A stretch of DNA of 64,000 bases from Delftia acidovorans (lineage in GTDB: Bacteria; Pseudomonadota; Gammaproteobacteria; Burkholderiales; Burkholderiaceae_C), in the NCBI GenBank assembly GCA_031286585.1, contig JAITUC010000040.1, positions 62,001 to 126,000 of the forward strand. The letters run 5' to 3'. Shown one piece after another: positions 24,093 to 32,353 of the stretch. How positions within the stretch are numbered: position 1 is the stretch's first letter; the number at the start of each line of letters is the position of its first letter. The notes under the pieces are model-generated. The model worked only from the letters and a program-made list of their open reading frames with translations, was not told where the DNA came from and did not search any database. A program made the translations under genes and the position numbers.

Positions 24093-25603
24093 CAGAGGGA
24101 CTCCACAAATTTGACCAGGGCTTCACGGTCTTCGGCGCTGAACTGGCGCACCTGCTCGCGCGCGGCTTCGGCCTCGCCGCCGTGCCAGAGAATGGCCTCC
24201 AGCACGCCGCGCGCACGGCCGTCGTGCAGCAGGCGCTGGTGGTTGTTGACATCGGGCAGCAGGCCTATGCCCCACAGCGGCGGCGTGCGCCACTGGCGGC
24301 CTGAGGCCTTGAAGTCGGGCCGGCCATCGGCCAGCGCATCGCCCATGTCGTGGAGCAGCAGGTCGGTGTAGGGCGCAATGGCCTGGCCCGACAGCGCCTT
24401 GCTGCTGAGTGCCGGCGACAGCGCGGGAAACAGTTCTCCGCCCGTCTTGTACGAAGGCCGGTGGCACTGCGCACACTGGGCTTGGTGGAACAGGGCCTCG
24501 CCACGGCGCACGGCCGGGTCGCCGGCGTTGCGCCGCGCAGGCGGCGCCAGCGTGGCCTGGTAGAAGATCACGTCGTCCAGCACGCGGTCCTCGATCTCCA
24601 CGCCCTCGGTGCCGTTGCCGTTGGGCGCGGCCAGGCAGTCCTTCTGCGCGGGCGTGCAGGTCTGGTGCGGGAAGCGCCTCGACGTGATGCCGATATCGCC
24701 CAGGAAGGCCGAAGCCGTCTGGTGGGCAATGGAGGCCACATTGGCCTTCCAGCCGAAGCGACCCAGCATCATGCGTTCGCCGTAGGCATCCCAGACATAG
24801 TTGGGCTGGCCCTTGATGGGGCCGCCCAGGGCCGCCTGGGCGGCAGCGTTGGCCAGGATCTCGGACTCGGGGATGTGCTCCAGCAGGCCCAGGCCGATGA
24901 CCTGGGGCGCAATGCGCGGGCTGGTCATCAGGTTGGCGGCCAGCGGGCCGTAGTTGAGCGCAGCCAGTTCGTAGACCGGCTTTTCCAGCGTGTAGGCCGT
25001 GCCGTCGGCAAAGCGGCCATGCACCTGTTCATAGCGGATGCGCAGCTGGCCCTCGCCCTTGACGCCCAGCACGCCCTCGGTATTGAACTGGTCGCCATAG
25101 ACCGGGTCCGGCACCGGGCTGCCGTGCGGGCCTTCGCCCGGAATGGACAGCCGCATGAGCAGGCCCGCGAAGGGCTGGGGCTTGAGCGGGTTGTGGAAGT
25201 CGGGCGGCTGGGCGCGGCCGTCCTGCACATGGCAGCCGCCGCAGGAGCGCGCCAGGAAGTGCGGGCCCAGGCCATCGCGCGCCGTGGTGGAGGCCGGGGC
25301 CTGGACCCAGTTGCGCTTGAAGAAGGAGTTGCCGATCACGAAGCGCGTGCGCTCGGCATCCTCCAGGTTGGCGGCGGGCAGCGAGAAGGCGTTGCGGCCG
25401 GTGGCGTGGACCGTGGTCTGGCCGCCCGGGGGCAGGGGCTCGCCGGGTGCAGCGAACAAAAGGGCTGGATCGGGGGCTGGATCGGTAGCAGGCCGCGGTG
25501 CTGGCGCGCGCGCTGGCGCGGCAGCCACCGTGTCCTGCTGTTGGGCCGAGCAGCCCATCAGGACCAGGGAGGCAGCGACCAGCAGCAAGGGGGAGAGATT
25601 CAT
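24092..25603 (-). CDS. Diheme thiol-oxidoreductase-like lipoprotein (DUF1111)
   Basis: A 503-residue exported c-type diheme protein of the di-haem oxidoreductase family. The start MNLSPLLLVAASLVLMGC has a lipobox with Cys18. Two heme-binding motifs are present: CGGCH (121-125) and CAQCH (377-381). A Pro/Ala-rich linker (about 28-60) follows the lipid anchor. Conserved blocks include GPHFLARSCGGCH and DLLLHDMGDALADGRPDF, typical of the family. A further N-terminal extension in the open frame is Arg-rich and rejected. It lies between two imelysin genes; a role in oxidising or reducing iron at the outer membrane or periplasm is inferred from context. Confidence 0.88.
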   Translation of the reverse strand: MNLSPLLLVAASLVLMGCSAQQQDTVAAAPARAPAPRPATDPAPDPALLFAAPGEPLPPGGQTTVHATGRNAFSLPAANLEDAERTRFVIGNSFFKRNWVQAPASTTARDGLGPHFLARSCGGCHVQDGRAQPPDFHNPLKPQPFAGLLMRLSIPGEGPHGSPVPDPVYGDQFNTEGVLGVKGEGQLRIRYEQVHGRFADGTAYTLEKPVYELAALNYGPLAANLMTSPRIAPQVIGLGLLEHIPESEILANAAAQAALGGPIKGQPNYVWDAYGERMMLGRFGWKANVASIAHQTASAFLGDIGITSRRFPHQTCTPAQKDCLAAPNGNGTEGVEIEDRVLDDVIFYQATLAPPARRNAGDPAVRRGEALFHQAQCAQCHRPSYKTGGELFPALSPALSSKALSGQAIAPYTDLLLHDMGDALADGRPDFKASGRQWRTPPLWGIGLLPDVNNHQRLLHDGRARGVLEAILWHGGEAEAAREQVRQFSAEDREALVKFVESL

Positions 25604-25706
25604 GGGTGGGGACGTCCCTGGAAAACCAGGGCCGCCGAACCCTTTCGGGGGCGGCGGCCTTGGCACATGGGCGCAGGAATGGATGGACGCTGGCGTGGAT
25701 GCTGTT

Positions 25707-26903
25707 TTAGTTGGCCTTGGGGTCCACCAGGTTGAGCTGGGTGATGCCGACGGCATGGGCCGCCTCCACCAGATCCTTGCTCTGCTGGACCAGGCTGTCG
25801 ATGGTGGCCTGGATCCTGGCGCGCGAAGCCGAGTCGCGCGCGCCCTGGATGGCCTGGTCGAACGGCGCGGGAATGGCCTGGGCCGCCTGCACCGATTGCG
25901 TGATCTGGCGCGTGGTCCTGTCGGCCAGCGCGCTGTCCTTGGAGGCCACCCAGTCCCTGATGCCAGGGCCTTGCAGCAGGCTGCCATCCAGGCGCTTGTA
26001 GCTGCCCAGCCAGACGTTGAGGATGCCCTGGGCATTGGTCACCGCATCGCGGTGCGTGTTGTCCGAGAAGCAGGAGTGCTCGTCTTCCTGGTCGCGGCTG
26101 GCCAGGGCCACCTCCAGGCGCTCGCCGGCCAGCTCGCCGCGCGACAGCGAACCCAGGCCCACGAAGATGCGGCGCAGCGCGTCGTCGGGCTTTTTCTCGA
26201 ACTGGGCGCGGAAGTTCTTGGGCGAGCCGGGCTTCCACTGGTCGGCCACGGATTGCAGGTCCTCGATCAGCAGCGCGGTCACCACCTTCAGGTACTCGCG
26301 GCGGCGGTCGGCATTGGACTTCTTGCCATCGACATAGTCGGTGTACGGGCGCGCGCCCGGCCCCTTGTCGTTCAGGTCCTGGCCCCAGAGCATGAACTCG
26401 ATGGCATGCCAGCCGGTGGAAACGTTCTCCTCGCCGTCATGCTCGTTGAGCTCGGCCAGGCGCTTCTTGGTGATGGCTTCCTTGCGGTTGTTGATGATGC
26501 CGGCGTTGGGGTTGCCTTCCACATAGTCCACATAGGACTCGTCCATGGGCCAGGCGTTGATCTGGCCTTCGGGGCCTTCATCGTTGTCGATGGGGCCCGC
26601 ATAGAAGCGGAAGGCCTCGGTCTGGCCGTAGTACTCCCGCGCATCCAGCCAGGCCTTGCGCGCCTGGTCCAGGCCCTGCTCGCTGGGCGCTGCCAGAAAG
26701 GCTGCAATCGCTTTCTGCATGGTCTTGGCGGAGCTGATGGAGTCCGAGTAATTGGCGTGCACCAGGGTGCCGTAATGCTTGACCACCTCCGCAACGGAGA
26801 GGCTCTTCTTCACGGGCTGTTGAACGGTGCCGGCAGCTGCGGCCTGGCTCATCGGGGCGGCCGCGCCCAGGGCCAGGGCGGCTGCAATCAGGATGGGATG
26901 CAT
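25707..26903 (-). CDS. Imelysin family protein (IrpA-like), first copy
   Basis: A 398-residue periplasmic protein, first gene of the iron-related operon. The signal peptide (MHPILIAAALALGAAAPMSQAAAA) is followed by two helical-bundle repeats. The family motif GxHxxE is intact as GWHAIE (164-169), with the supporting RFYAGPIDNDEGPEGQINAWP block. Relatives (cyanobacterial IrpA, P. aeruginosa IcmP) are iron-regulated. A Fur-box-like sequence lies 44-62 bases before the ATG, so iron repression is expected. It is 103 bases from the diheme gene. Confidence 0.9.
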   Translation of the reverse strand: MHPILIAAALALGAAAPMSQAAAAGTVQQPVKKSLSVAEVVKHYGTLVHANYSDSISSAKTMQKAIAAFLAAPSEQGLDQARKAWLDAREYYGQTEAFRFYAGPIDNDEGPEGQINAWPMDESYVDYVEGNPNAGIINNRKEAITKKRLAELNEHDGEENVSTGWHAIEFMLWGQDLNDKGPGARPYTDYVDGKKSNADRRREYLKVVTALLIEDLQSVADQWKPGSPKNFRAQFEKKPDDALRRIFVGLGSLSRGELAGERLEVALASRDQEDEHSCFSDNTHRDAVTNAQGILNVWLGSYKRLDGSLLQGPGIRDWVASKDSALADRTTRQITQSVQAAQAIPAPFDQAIQGARDSASRARIQATIDSLVQQSKDLVEAAHAVGITQLNLVDPKAN

Positions 26904-26946
26904 GGCAGAAAGAATCGGAGGTTGAAGACTCGGAATGCCAAAATGT

Positions 26947-26965
26947 AATGAGAATTGTTTTTATT
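26947..26965. promoter_or_regulatory. Fur box candidate
   Basis: AATGAGAATTGTTTTTATT reads on the minus strand as AATAAAAACAATTCTCATT, a good match in character to the classical 19-bp Fur box (runs of ATT/AAT with a TTCTCATT half). It is a clear AT-rich island just before the imelysin operon, where the -10/-35 region would lie. Confidence 0.72.
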
Positions 26966-27495
26966 GGCAAAACCTGCGAGATATCGCCGCACTGCGCAGC
27001 AAGGTCATAGACAGACCCGGGCAGAAATGGCGCGCGCCGGCAGCGCAATGGCCGCAGCGGGCACCAGCCTAGCACGGGCACCCTTGGCGTCCCGGCCAAA
27101 GACCCAGCGCCCAGGCATAGGCCCCGCAGCTTGCCTTGGCTGGCGACTTGCCTTACCATTGCGCCCGCTCGCATGGGCCGCCCTCTCCTCGCAGGGCCTG
27201 CCCACGGCCTCCAAGCCCTGATCGCCCGGCCGATTTCAGGGCTTTCGCTTTTTGCAGAAGCGGTCTTTTGGCGCTGCACCTTGCGCTCTGTCTTTTGCGC
27301 GCAGCCCCTGCCATGCTCCGGCATGCCGGCCGCCCAGCTTGTTTTCCCACCAGGATTTCCCGTGCCCATCGCCACTCCAGGATGCCGCACGCGCGCAGCG
27401 TGCCCGCACGCCGGCCCAGCCGGCGGCGCAGGCGTTTTGCGTGCTGCCACGCCCCAGCGAGAGCGCGCGCCGTCCTGGCTTTCAAGGATTTTCAC
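26966..27495. other. Non-coding stretch between the iron operon and the MFS gene
   Basis: The 530 bases between the Fur-box-like site and the MFS start codon hold no gene I can support; open frames here are Arg/Pro-rich. A weak promoter for the MFS gene is possible at TTGCCT (27131-27136), 17 bases, TACCAT (27154-27159). This would leave an untranslated leader of about 330 bases, unusually long. Confidence 0.45.
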
Positions 27496-28776
27496 GTGAC
27501 CACCACTTCCTCCGGGGCGCTCGCAGCCCATGCTGCCGGCGCCAGCACAGACACGCATGCCACCCAGGTCAACGGCTACAGCTGGAAGGCCCTGGCCGGC
27601 TCGGCCGTCGGCTATGCCATGGACGGCTTCGACCTGCTGATCCTGGGCTTCATGCTGTCGGCCATCTCGGCCGACCTGCACCTCACGCCGGGCCAGGCCG
27701 GTTCGCTGGTGACCTGGACGCTGATCGGTGCCGTGTTCGGCGGCATCTTCTTCGGCCTGCTCAGCGACCGCTACGGGCGCATCCGCGTGCTGACCTGGAC
27801 CATCATGCTGTTCGCAGTCTTCACGGGCCTGTGCGCCTTCGCCCAGGGCTACTGGGATCTTCTGGCCTACCGCACGATTGCGGGCATCGGCCTGGGCGGC
27901 GAGTTCGGCATCGGCATGGCACTGGCCGCCGAGGCCTGGCCCGCACGCCACCGCGCCCGCGTCTCGTCCTACGTGGCCCTGGGCTGGCAGATGGGCGTGC
28001 TGGGCGCGGCGCTGCTGACGCCGCTGCTGCTGCCCCTCATCGGCTGGCGCGGCATGTTCTTGGTGGGCGTGATACCGGCCGTGGTGGCCTGGGTGATCCG
28101 CAACAAGCTGCACGAGCCCGAAGTCTTCGTGAAGCGCCAGCAGTCCGCCACGCCCTCGGCCCGCGTGCCGGTGCTGCAAAGCCTGAAGCTGCTGGTGAAG
28201 GACCGCGCCACGGCCAAGGTCAGCCTGGGCGTGATCGTGCTGACCTCGGTCCAGAACTTCGGCTACTACGGCATCATGATCTGGATGCCCAGCTTCCTGT
28301 CCAAGCAACTGGGTTTCAGCCTGACCAAGTCCTCGATGTGGACCGCCATGACCGTGGTGGGCATGATGGCCGGCATCTGGGTCTTCGGCCAGCTGGCCGA
28401 CCGCATCGGCCGCAAGCCCAGCTTCCTGATCTTCCAGCTGGGCTCGGTCATCATGGTCGTGCTCTATTCGCAGCTGGCCGACCCCACGGCCATGCTCTGG
28501 GCGGGGGCCCTCATGGGCCTGTTCGTCAACGGCATGATGGGCGGCTACGGCGCCGTGATGAGCGAGGCCTACCCCACCGAGGCGCGCGCCACCGCGCAGA
28601 ACGTGCTGTTCAACATCGGCCGCGCCGTGGGCGGACTGGGCCCGGTGGTGATCGGTGCGCTGGCCATGAGCTATTCGTTCCAGGTGGCGATCGCCCTGCT
28701 GGCGGCCATCTATGTGCTGGACATGCTGGCCACGGCCTTCCTGATCCCAGAACTCAAGGGACGCGAGCTGTCCTGA
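27496..28776 (+). CDS. MFS transporter, metabolite/aromatic-acid:H+ symporter type
   Basis: A 426-residue inner-membrane carrier with 12 predicted spans. Start is a GTG (VTTTSSGALAAH) with AAGGA 8 bases upstream. Family marks are MDGFDLLILGFMLSAI in TM1, the loop 2-3 motif GLLSDRYGRIRVL, RTIAGIGLGGEFGIGMALAAE in TM4-5 and the second-half repeat GQLADRIGRK. The MDGFD motif and loop pattern resemble the AAHS (benzoate, 4-hydroxybenzoate) and sialate-type carriers. The substrate is not readable. It is monocistronic, with a strong terminator 28 bases after the stop. Confidence 0.88.
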   Translation: MTTTSSGALAAHAAGASTDTHATQVNGYSWKALAGSAVGYAMDGFDLLILGFMLSAISADLHLTPGQAGSLVTWTLIGAVFGGIFFGLLSDRYGRIRVLTWTIMLFAVFTGLCAFAQGYWDLLAYRTIAGIGLGGEFGIGMALAAEAWPARHRARVSSYVALGWQMGVLGAALLTPLLLPLIGWRGMFLVGVIPAVVAWVIRNKLHEPEVFVKRQQSATPSARVPVLQSLKLLVKDRATAKVSLGVIVLTSVQNFGYYGIMIWMPSFLSKQLGFSLTKSSMWTAMTVVGMMAGIWVFGQLADRIGRKPSFLIFQLGSVIMVVLYSQLADPTAMLWAGALMGLFVNGMMGGYGAVMSEAYPTEARATAQNVLFNIGRAVGGLGPVVIGALAMSYSFQVAIALLAAIYVLDMLATAFLIPELKGRELS

Positions 28777-28803
28777 GCGGCCCAGAACGCTGCCCCACAA
28801 TGC

Positions 28804-28830
28804 AAAGAGCTGCCGATGGCAGCTCTTTTT
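28804..28830 (+). terminator. Terminator of the MFS gene
   Basis: Perfect 11-bp arms AAAGAGCTGCC and GGCAGCTCTTT around GAT, followed by further Ts. Confidence 0.9.
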
Positions 28831-28856
28831 TTGTCCGGCAACCGGCGTGGCCAGGC

Positions 28857-29267
28857 TCAGCCGCCTTCGCTGCACTCCAGGTTTTCGATACGGTCTGCCG
28901 CCTCGCGGATGTCTTCCTTGAACATCTGGTCTCCCAGCATCACGGAGACCTGGCCCTCAAAGCCGCGCAGCTTGACCAGCGCTGCCTCGTAGCCGCCGCT
29001 GCCCATGCGCTTGAGCCCGCACAGCGCATAGAGCTTGGCCACGGGAGATCGGCGCGGATCGTCGATCACCGACAGCAGGACGGCATTGGCCTCGGGCCGC
29101 CTGAGCATGGCTTCCAGGTGCCGCTCCGCCGGCGAGATCTGTCCCGCGAACCCGACCAGTCCCAGGTTGAACTGCGAGGCGTCCAGAGGCGCCGGGTCCA
29201 GCGGACGGGACATGGCCGGGGTGGACAGGAGCAGGCAGATCAGGGCGGCGGACAGGGTGGTCTTCAT
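28857..29267 (-). CDS. Small exported protein of unknown function
   Basis: A 136-residue protein with a clear Sec signal peptide (MKTTLSAALICLLLSTPAMS). The mature part (LDPAPLDASQFNLGLVGFAG, then HLEAMLRRPEANAVLLSVID and SPVAKLYALCGLKRM) looks like two or three short helical repeats, a HEAT-like impression only. A single Cys pair (Cys near 93 and Cys near 132) could form a disulfide. I do not recognise the family. It is followed 92 bases upstream by a small membrane protein gene on the same strand. The longer open frame upstream crosses that region and is rejected. Confidence 0.65.
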   Translation of the reverse strand: MKTTLSAALICLLLSTPAMSRPLDPAPLDASQFNLGLVGFAGQISPAERHLEAMLRRPEANAVLLSVIDDPRRSPVAKLYALCGLKRMGSGGYEAALVKLRGFEGQVSVMLGDQMFKEDIREAADRIENLECSEGG

Positions 29268-29359
29268 GGCAGAGGCAAGGCCGTGGATGGCCTGGTGAGG
29301 CAGTCGAAAAGCATCTTCGATGCAAAGCGTGGCGGCAGGTTCCCCCATCACCGCCATCG

Positions 29360-29635
29360 TCATCCGCCAAGCAGCCAGCCTGCGGCCAGCGTGCCGGCAT
29401 AAAACAGCAGCAGGGTCACAGGCACCAGATGCCAGCCCCAGACCCTGAACCACCAGTGATTGAACCAGGTCACCAGCGCACCGATGACGGCGCAGATGGC
29501 CAGCGCATCCAGCCGCTGTTGAAAACTGTCGGCAACACCTTCGGACGCGAAGAAGATGAATGCCGCAATGAAGGAACACAGCAAGGCGGTGTAGACCGCC
29601 ACTTTCTCTTGCCTGCGCAGTTTCAGAATGCTCAT
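29360..29635 (-). CDS. Small membrane protein, three predicted spans
   Basis: A 91-residue hydrophobic protein with spans at about residues 13-30 (VAVYTALLCSFIAAFIFF), 45-60 (LAICAVIGALVTWFN) and 70-90 (LVPVTLLLFYAGTLAAGWLL). The N-terminus is basic (KLRRQEK), which places it in the cytoplasm. The family is unknown. It lies in the same direction as the small exported protein gene, 92 bases upstream of it, so the two may be one transcript. Confidence 0.55.
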   Translation of the reverse strand: MSILKLRRQEKVAVYTALLCSFIAAFIFFASEGVADSFQQRLDALAICAVIGALVTWFNHWWFRVWGWHLVPVTLLLFYAGTLAAGWLLGG

Positions 29636-29825
29636 GGAGGGCCAGGGAGGTTTCGATGATTCGGTCGCCGGAAAATCCCGCGCGGCCAGAGCGCGCAGGT
29701 TTCACAGCGGCGCAATTCTTCGTATGCCGCCCTGAATGCGCCATCGGACCCGTCCGAATCTGCAGCCACCGCTGCGCATGCGCAACGCGCTGCCGCTCCT
29801 TCAACGCCCCATCCGCTCCATCCGC

Positions 29826-30644
29826 TCAGCCGGCCACGGCCAGCACCACGGCGGACTCCGGCACCGAAAGCCAGACCTTGCGCCCCGCGCGCAAGGTCCG
29901 GGACTCGCCCTCTGCGGGCTCGGCCGCGTAACCCACGCCGCTGCCACCCCAGGGCAGTTGGGCCACCACTTCACGCGGCCCCGCCCTGTCGGCCCGGGCC
30001 ACGCGCTGCACCTGGGCGGGCCAGGCATTGGCCTGGGCCTGCACATCGGAATCGGAGCGTGGCGCCGACGGCAGCACCTGCACGGCCGTGGCCTTGCACA
30101 GCGCCATCACGGGCAGGCCGGGCGCAAGGCCCAGCAACTGGGCGCTTTCAGCGGTGATGCGCGCTGCAATGCACGACGCATCCCCGTCGCCATCGGGCCA
30201 CAGCCAGACGCGGACCTGGGCACCCTGCACCTGCAGGGACGCGACCCGGCAAGGCCAGAGATTGCGCATGCTGGTGCGCAGGCCCAGGCCGGGAGTCAGC
30301 GCAGCAGCCGCGCCGGATGGCAGGCCAAAGCGCTGCAGCACCTGCGCACGCGCCTGCTCCAGCGCGTCGGCCATGGCCAGCAGGGCCTGCCCGGCCTCGG
30401 TGATGCGCGCGCCACCACCGCCGGCGCCTCCGACCGAGCGCTCCACCAGGGCACGGCCCGCCAGATTGGTCAGCACATCCAGCGCCTGCCAGGCCGCCTT
30501 GTAGCTGACACCCGCCTCGCGCGCGGCCTGCGAAATCGAATGCCCTGCCGCGATATGCCGCAGGATGGCGATGCGCCGGTCGGCCAGGTCATGGCCCAGA
30601 GCGGGCATCAGGTCTGAGGGAGAAGCGGGGGTTGCGGCAGTCAT
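29826..30644 (-). CDS. modE: Molybdate-responsive regulator ModE
   Basis: A 272-residue ModE with an N-terminal winged helix-turn-helix (RRIAILRHIAAGHSISQAAREAGVSYKAAWQALDVL, about residues 22-57) and two C-terminal Mop/TOBE-like molybdate-binding repeats (TSMRNLWPCRV near 125 and a second at about 200-270, RTLRAGRKVWLSVPESAVVLAV). Molybdate-bound ModE represses mod transport genes. It is divergent from modA, with the ModE-box-like dyad between. The start is uncertain: four in-frame ATGs lie within 21 bases and none has a clear ribosome site. I take the last. Confidence 0.9.
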   Translation of the reverse strand: MTAATPASPSDLMPALGHDLADRRIAILRHIAAGHSISQAAREAGVSYKAAWQALDVLTNLAGRALVERSVGGAGGGGARITEAGQALLAMADALEQARAQVLQRFGLPSGAAAALTPGLGLRTSMRNLWPCRVASLQVQGAQVRVWLWPDGDGDASCIAARITAESAQLLGLAPGLPVMALCKATAVQVLPSAPRSDSDVQAQANAWPAQVQRVARADRAGPREVVAQLPWGGSGVGYAAEPAEGESRTLRAGRKVWLSVPESAVVLAVAG

Positions 30645-30728
30645 GCGCAGCATCATGCCCGCCAAGCGCTATTTCCCGCCAAGCAAAACGCCTGCACCCT
30701 GCATGCGCATTTTCAGATCGTTACACTG

Positions 30729-30751
30729 CGCTATTCACCAACGGAATAGCG
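30729..30751. promoter_or_regulatory. ModE box candidate
   Basis: Perfect 8-bp inverted repeat CGCTATTC, 7-base spacer ACCAACG, GAATAGCG. The known ModE operator is a dyad of CGnTATAT-like halves with similar spacing, so the outer CG-TAT part fits. It ends 8 bases before the modA ATG, in place to block transcription or translation. Confidence 0.72.
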
Positions 30752-30759
30752 AGAGACCC

Positions 30760-31521
30760 ATGAACGTGAACCAGCCCCTGCGTGCCACCGCCTTCGCCGC
30801 CCTTGCCCTGGTCGGCTGGGCCGCCGCGCAGGCTGCCGAAGTATCGGTGGCCGTCGCCGCCAACTTCACGGCCCCCATGCAGAAGATCGCCGCCGAGTTC
30901 GAGAAGGACACCGGCCACAAGGCCCTGCTGTCCTTCGGCGCCACGGGCAAGTTCTATGCGCAGATCGTCAATGGCGCGCCCTTCCAGATCCTGCTGGCCG
31001 CCGACGACACCACACCCGAGAAGATCGCCAAGGAAGGCCGTGGCCTGCCCGATTCGCGCTTCACCTACGCCATCGGCCAGCTGGTGCTGTGGAGCCCCAA
31101 GCCCGGCTATGTGGACGACAAGGGCGAGGTCCTCAAGACCGGCGACTACAAGCACATCGCCGTGGCCAACCCCAAGCTGGCGCCCTACGGCACGGCAGCC
31201 ATGGAGGTGCTGAACAAGCTGGGCATCACGGCCCAGGTGCAGCCGCGCATCGTCATGGGCGAGAACATTGCCCAGACCTACCAGTTCGCGGCCACGGGCA
31301 ATGCCCAGCTGGGCTTCGTGGCCCTGTCGCAGGTGATGGAAAACGGCAAGCTGCGCGAAGGCTCGGCCTGGCAGGTGCCAGGCTCCATGCACGAGCCCAT
31401 CCGCCAGGATGCCATCGTGCTCAACAACGGCAAGGACAACGAGGCTGCAACCGAGCTGATGAAGTACCTGCGCGCCGACAAGGCCCGTGCCATCATCCGC
31501 TCCTATGGCTATAGCTTCTGA
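30760..31521 (+). CDS. modA: Molybdate ABC transporter substrate-binding protein
   Basis: Periplasmic molybdate/tungstate receptor, 253 residues, normal length. The signal peptide (LRATAFAALALVGWAAAQA) is followed by the ModA start VSVAVAANFTAPMQKIA. The oxyanion-contact regions are present: SFGATGKFYAQIVNGAPFQILLAADDTTPEKI, then NPKLAPYGTAAMEVL and VMGENIAQTYQFAATGNAQLGFV. First gene of modABC-fdhD. Confidence 0.95.
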   Translation: MNVNQPLRATAFAALALVGWAAAQAAEVSVAVAANFTAPMQKIAAEFEKDTGHKALLSFGATGKFYAQIVNGAPFQILLAADDTTPEKIAKEGRGLPDSRFTYAIGQLVLWSPKPGYVDDKGEVLKTGDYKHIAVANPKLAPYGTAAMEVLNKLGITAQVQPRIVMGENIAQTYQFAATGNAQLGFVALSQVMENGKLREGSAWQVPGSMHEPIRQDAIVLNNGKDNEAATELMKYLRADKARAIIRSYGYSF

Positions 31522-31530
31522 CACCTGTTG

Positions 31531-31610
31531 AGGCGCGCTTGCGCGCCTTCCCTCTCTCCTGGGGAGGGGTCGACCGGCACGGGCCCGTGCTCAGCGTCGC
31601 TGAGCCGGGC
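31531..31610. repeat. Hairpins between modA and modB
   Basis: Two inverted repeats lie in the 151-base modA-modB gap. The first is AGGCGCGC-tt-GCGCGCCT (31531-31548). The second is CTCAGC-gtc-GCTGAG (31590-31604), flanked by further complementary GCCCG/CGGGC. Neither has a T-run. They may limit readthrough into modB or stabilise the modA message. Confidence 0.6.
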
Positions 31611-31672
31611 CGCGCCGGTTTCGTGCGTTGAGTGAGATCCAACAGCGCTGCGAACCACTGAATTCTTCCCGC

Positions 31673-32353
31673 ATGATTCTTACCGCCGACGACTACGCCG
31701 CCATACGGCTGACGCTGAAACTTGCCAGCGTGACCACGGTGCTGCTGCTGACGCTGTGCACGCCGCTGGCCTGGTGGCTGGCCCATACGCGCTCGCGCTG
31801 GCGCGGCCCGATTGGCGCCGTGGTGGCGCTGCCCCTGGTGCTGCCGCCCACGGTGATCGGCTTTTACCTGCTGGTGACCATGGGCCCCAACGGCCCCGTG
31901 GGGCAGCTGACGCAGGCGCTGGGGCTGAGCACCCTGCCCTTCACCTTTACGGGCCTGGTCATCGGATCGCTGGTCTATTCCATGCCCTTCACGGTACAGC
32001 CGCTGCAGCGCGCCTTCGAATCGCTGGGCACCCGCCCCATGGAGGCTGCGGCCAGCCTGGGCGCGGGGCCGCTGGACCGTTTCTTCACCGTGGCGCTGCC
32101 GCTGGCGCGCCCGGGATTCATCACGGCGGCCGTGCTCACCTTCGCGCACACCGTGGGCGAATTCGGCGTGGTGCTGATGCTGGGCGGCAATATTCCCGGC
32201 GTGACGCGCGTGGTCTCGGTACAGATCTACGACCATGTGGAGGCCATGGAGTACGCCCACGCCCACTGGCTGGCGGGCGGCATGGTGGTGTTCTCCTTCC
32301 TGGTTCTTCTGGCCCTGCACCTGTTGCAGCCGCGTGAGGAGCGCCGCGCATGA
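31673..32353 (+). CDS. modB: Molybdate ABC transporter permease
   Basis: Inner-membrane permease, 226 residues with about five spans. The EAA-loop block AFESLGTRPMEAAASLGAGPLDRFFTVALPLARPG (about residues 120-150) docks to ModC. Other family marks are VVALPLVLPPTVIGFYLL and LTFAHTVGEFGVVLMLGGNIPG. The ATG of MILTADDYAAIRLTL matches family starts. Its stop overlaps modC as ATGATGA-type coupling. Confidence 0.94.
   Translation: MILTADDYAAIRLTLKLASVTTVLLLTLCTPLAWWLAHTRSRWRGPIGAVVALPLVLPPTVIGFYLLVTMGPNGPVGQLTQALGLSTLPFTFTGLVIGSLVYSMPFTVQPLQRAFESLGTRPMEAAASLGAGPLDRFFTVALPLARPGFITAAVLTFAHTVGEFGVVLMLGGNIPGVTRVVSVQIYDHVEAMEYAHAHWLAGGMVVFSFLVLLALHLLQPREERRA

Noticed and set aside
27136..27495. 120-residue N-terminal extension of the MFS protein
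   Set aside because: Arg/Pro/Cys-rich without family match; the GTG at 27496 has a ribosome site and gives a normal transporter.
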